Source: Ostrinia nubilalis
Taxonomy: Eukaryota; Arthropoda; Insecta; Lepidoptera; Crambidae
DNA: 64,000 nucleotides
NCBI RefSeq assembly: GCF_963855985.1
Contig: NC_087093.1
Span: 11,229,501 to 11,293,500, forward strand
Direction of reading: 5' to 3'
Positions 63,224 through 64,000 of the stretch are shown in pieces. Position 1 is the first letter of the stretch. Each line of letters begins with the position of its first letter. The position numbers were made by a program, and so were the translations under genes. Under the pieces are notes generated by a model. It made no database searches and had not been told where the DNA came from. It was given only the letters and a program-made list of their open reading frames with translations.

Positions 63224-64000
63224 CTGAAATAAGGAAAAATAAAATTTAGTTTGTTAATGGTTATGATACTTGAAAGATTTGAGTTTTCCCTATACCTAAT
63301 GGCAATCTTCATAATGTCCATATTTACCAAAAACTTGCTTTTTGGTGTCATCTAAATTAAGACGTTAGTAAATTACTTATTTCAAACAAACAAATGTATT
63401 TTTGCAACATCATGTACCTACCAAAGACGACAAGTTAACGGATTGAACAATGTAAATAGATCCAAAATAAATATCATAAGATAATACTTTAAAATTTCCA
63501 CGTCTGGATAAACCACCTAACTTTAACGGTAACAGACGATAACCGGTGCTTTTTGTATGGAGTTTGACAGAATTTTGACGTTTGTCAAAGTTAAAGTAAG
63601 ATGGTGCAACGCAGCCTTAAAGTTATCACGTTATCTTTTGGCCCCCAGTACGAATCGAACTCACTATAGTTTAGTAAGTATCCTTACCACTAAGCCCCAC
63701 GGCTTAGACGGCAGATCCCATTGTAAAGCCATGATTTAGTTATCGGTGCCTAACATCAAAACAACCGTGTCGTAGTACTTATGTAAATGCAGGCGAGACG
63801 CACGTGTTTTCAAATGTCGAGTATTGTTCATAACGACCTCTGTTATTTCATGCTAATAAATATGCTCTAATGAACTACAGTAGTCCTATTGTTCTGTCAT
63901 GGATTAACAAATAGTCTGATTGTTAATATACCTACCGATTAGTCCAAAAACAAAATAAGATAAATATTCGCCACTAATATGTAGGTATTTAAGTTGTAAA
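63224..64000. other. right edge, intron of gene B
   Basis: No further ABCG exon was found; the nucleotide-binding part must lie beyond 64000. A SINE head lies at 63640-63725. Confidence 0.5.
63640..63725 (-). repeat. tRNA-like SINE head
   Basis: The minus strand has GGCTTAGTGGTAAGG (A-box-like) and GAGTTCGATTCGTACTGG (B-box-like) at about the right distance. A functional tRNA fold was not evident. Confidence 0.5.

Noticed and set aside
63145..63351. 68-codon frame ending LQKHL
   Set aside because: It is the wrong frame over the gene B exon 63075-63223; the phase-compatible frame encodes the ABCG connecting helix.

Overview
This 64 kb window looks like nuclear DNA of a moth or butterfly (Lepidoptera). 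It is AT-rich, split by long GT-AG introns, and full of dispersed repeats familiar from lepidopteran genomes. These include CAT-rich 3' tails of an RTE-type LINE, Helitron-like fragments, tRNA-headed SINEs, TACCTACCTAC simple repeats and many short inverted-repeat elements. No rRNA gene, CRISPR array or bacterial-style operon was seen.

The host-gene backbone is a head-to-tail cluster of ABCG half-transporter genes, all on the minus strand. Gene A is complete: ten coding exons from 50760 down to 6649 join in phase to a 619-residue protein with all nucleotide-binding motifs followed by the membrane domain. Gene B enters from the right edge, and its last six coding exons (63223 down to 56983) encode the membrane domain. 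A possible first exon of a third gene (gene C) lies at 704-608, and its body would be left of the window. Exon duplication recurs in the cluster: one membrane-segment exon of gene B is present in six tandem copies, the last exon of gene B has two degraded copies downstream, and exon 5 of gene A has two decayed copies in the following intron.

The introns carry nested genes and mobile elements. Intron 1 of gene A (36.3-50.6 kb) holds a complete-looking six-exon THAP-domain P-element-type transposase gene of 930 residues on the same strand, and a 2.7 kb Transib-like foldback element with a GGGCG target duplication. Intron 2 (20.1-36.2 kb) holds a 7.5 kb gypsy/errantivirus-type LTR retrotransposon with gag, pol and env-like frames, LTRs that read as identical and an AGGT target duplication. 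The same intron has a deleted hAT element with a perfect 8-bp duplication. Intron 3 (14.0-19.9 kb) holds a Tc1-like element nested in a mariner-like remnant. Intron 5 holds a 1.6 kb palindrome. Left of gene A, a hAT-like element contains an RTE fragment with the inverted structure left by twin priming.

Coordinates of exons were set by reading frame, phase continuity and GT/AG sites by eye. No database search or transcript data were available, so family names rest on motifs, and element ages are relative.
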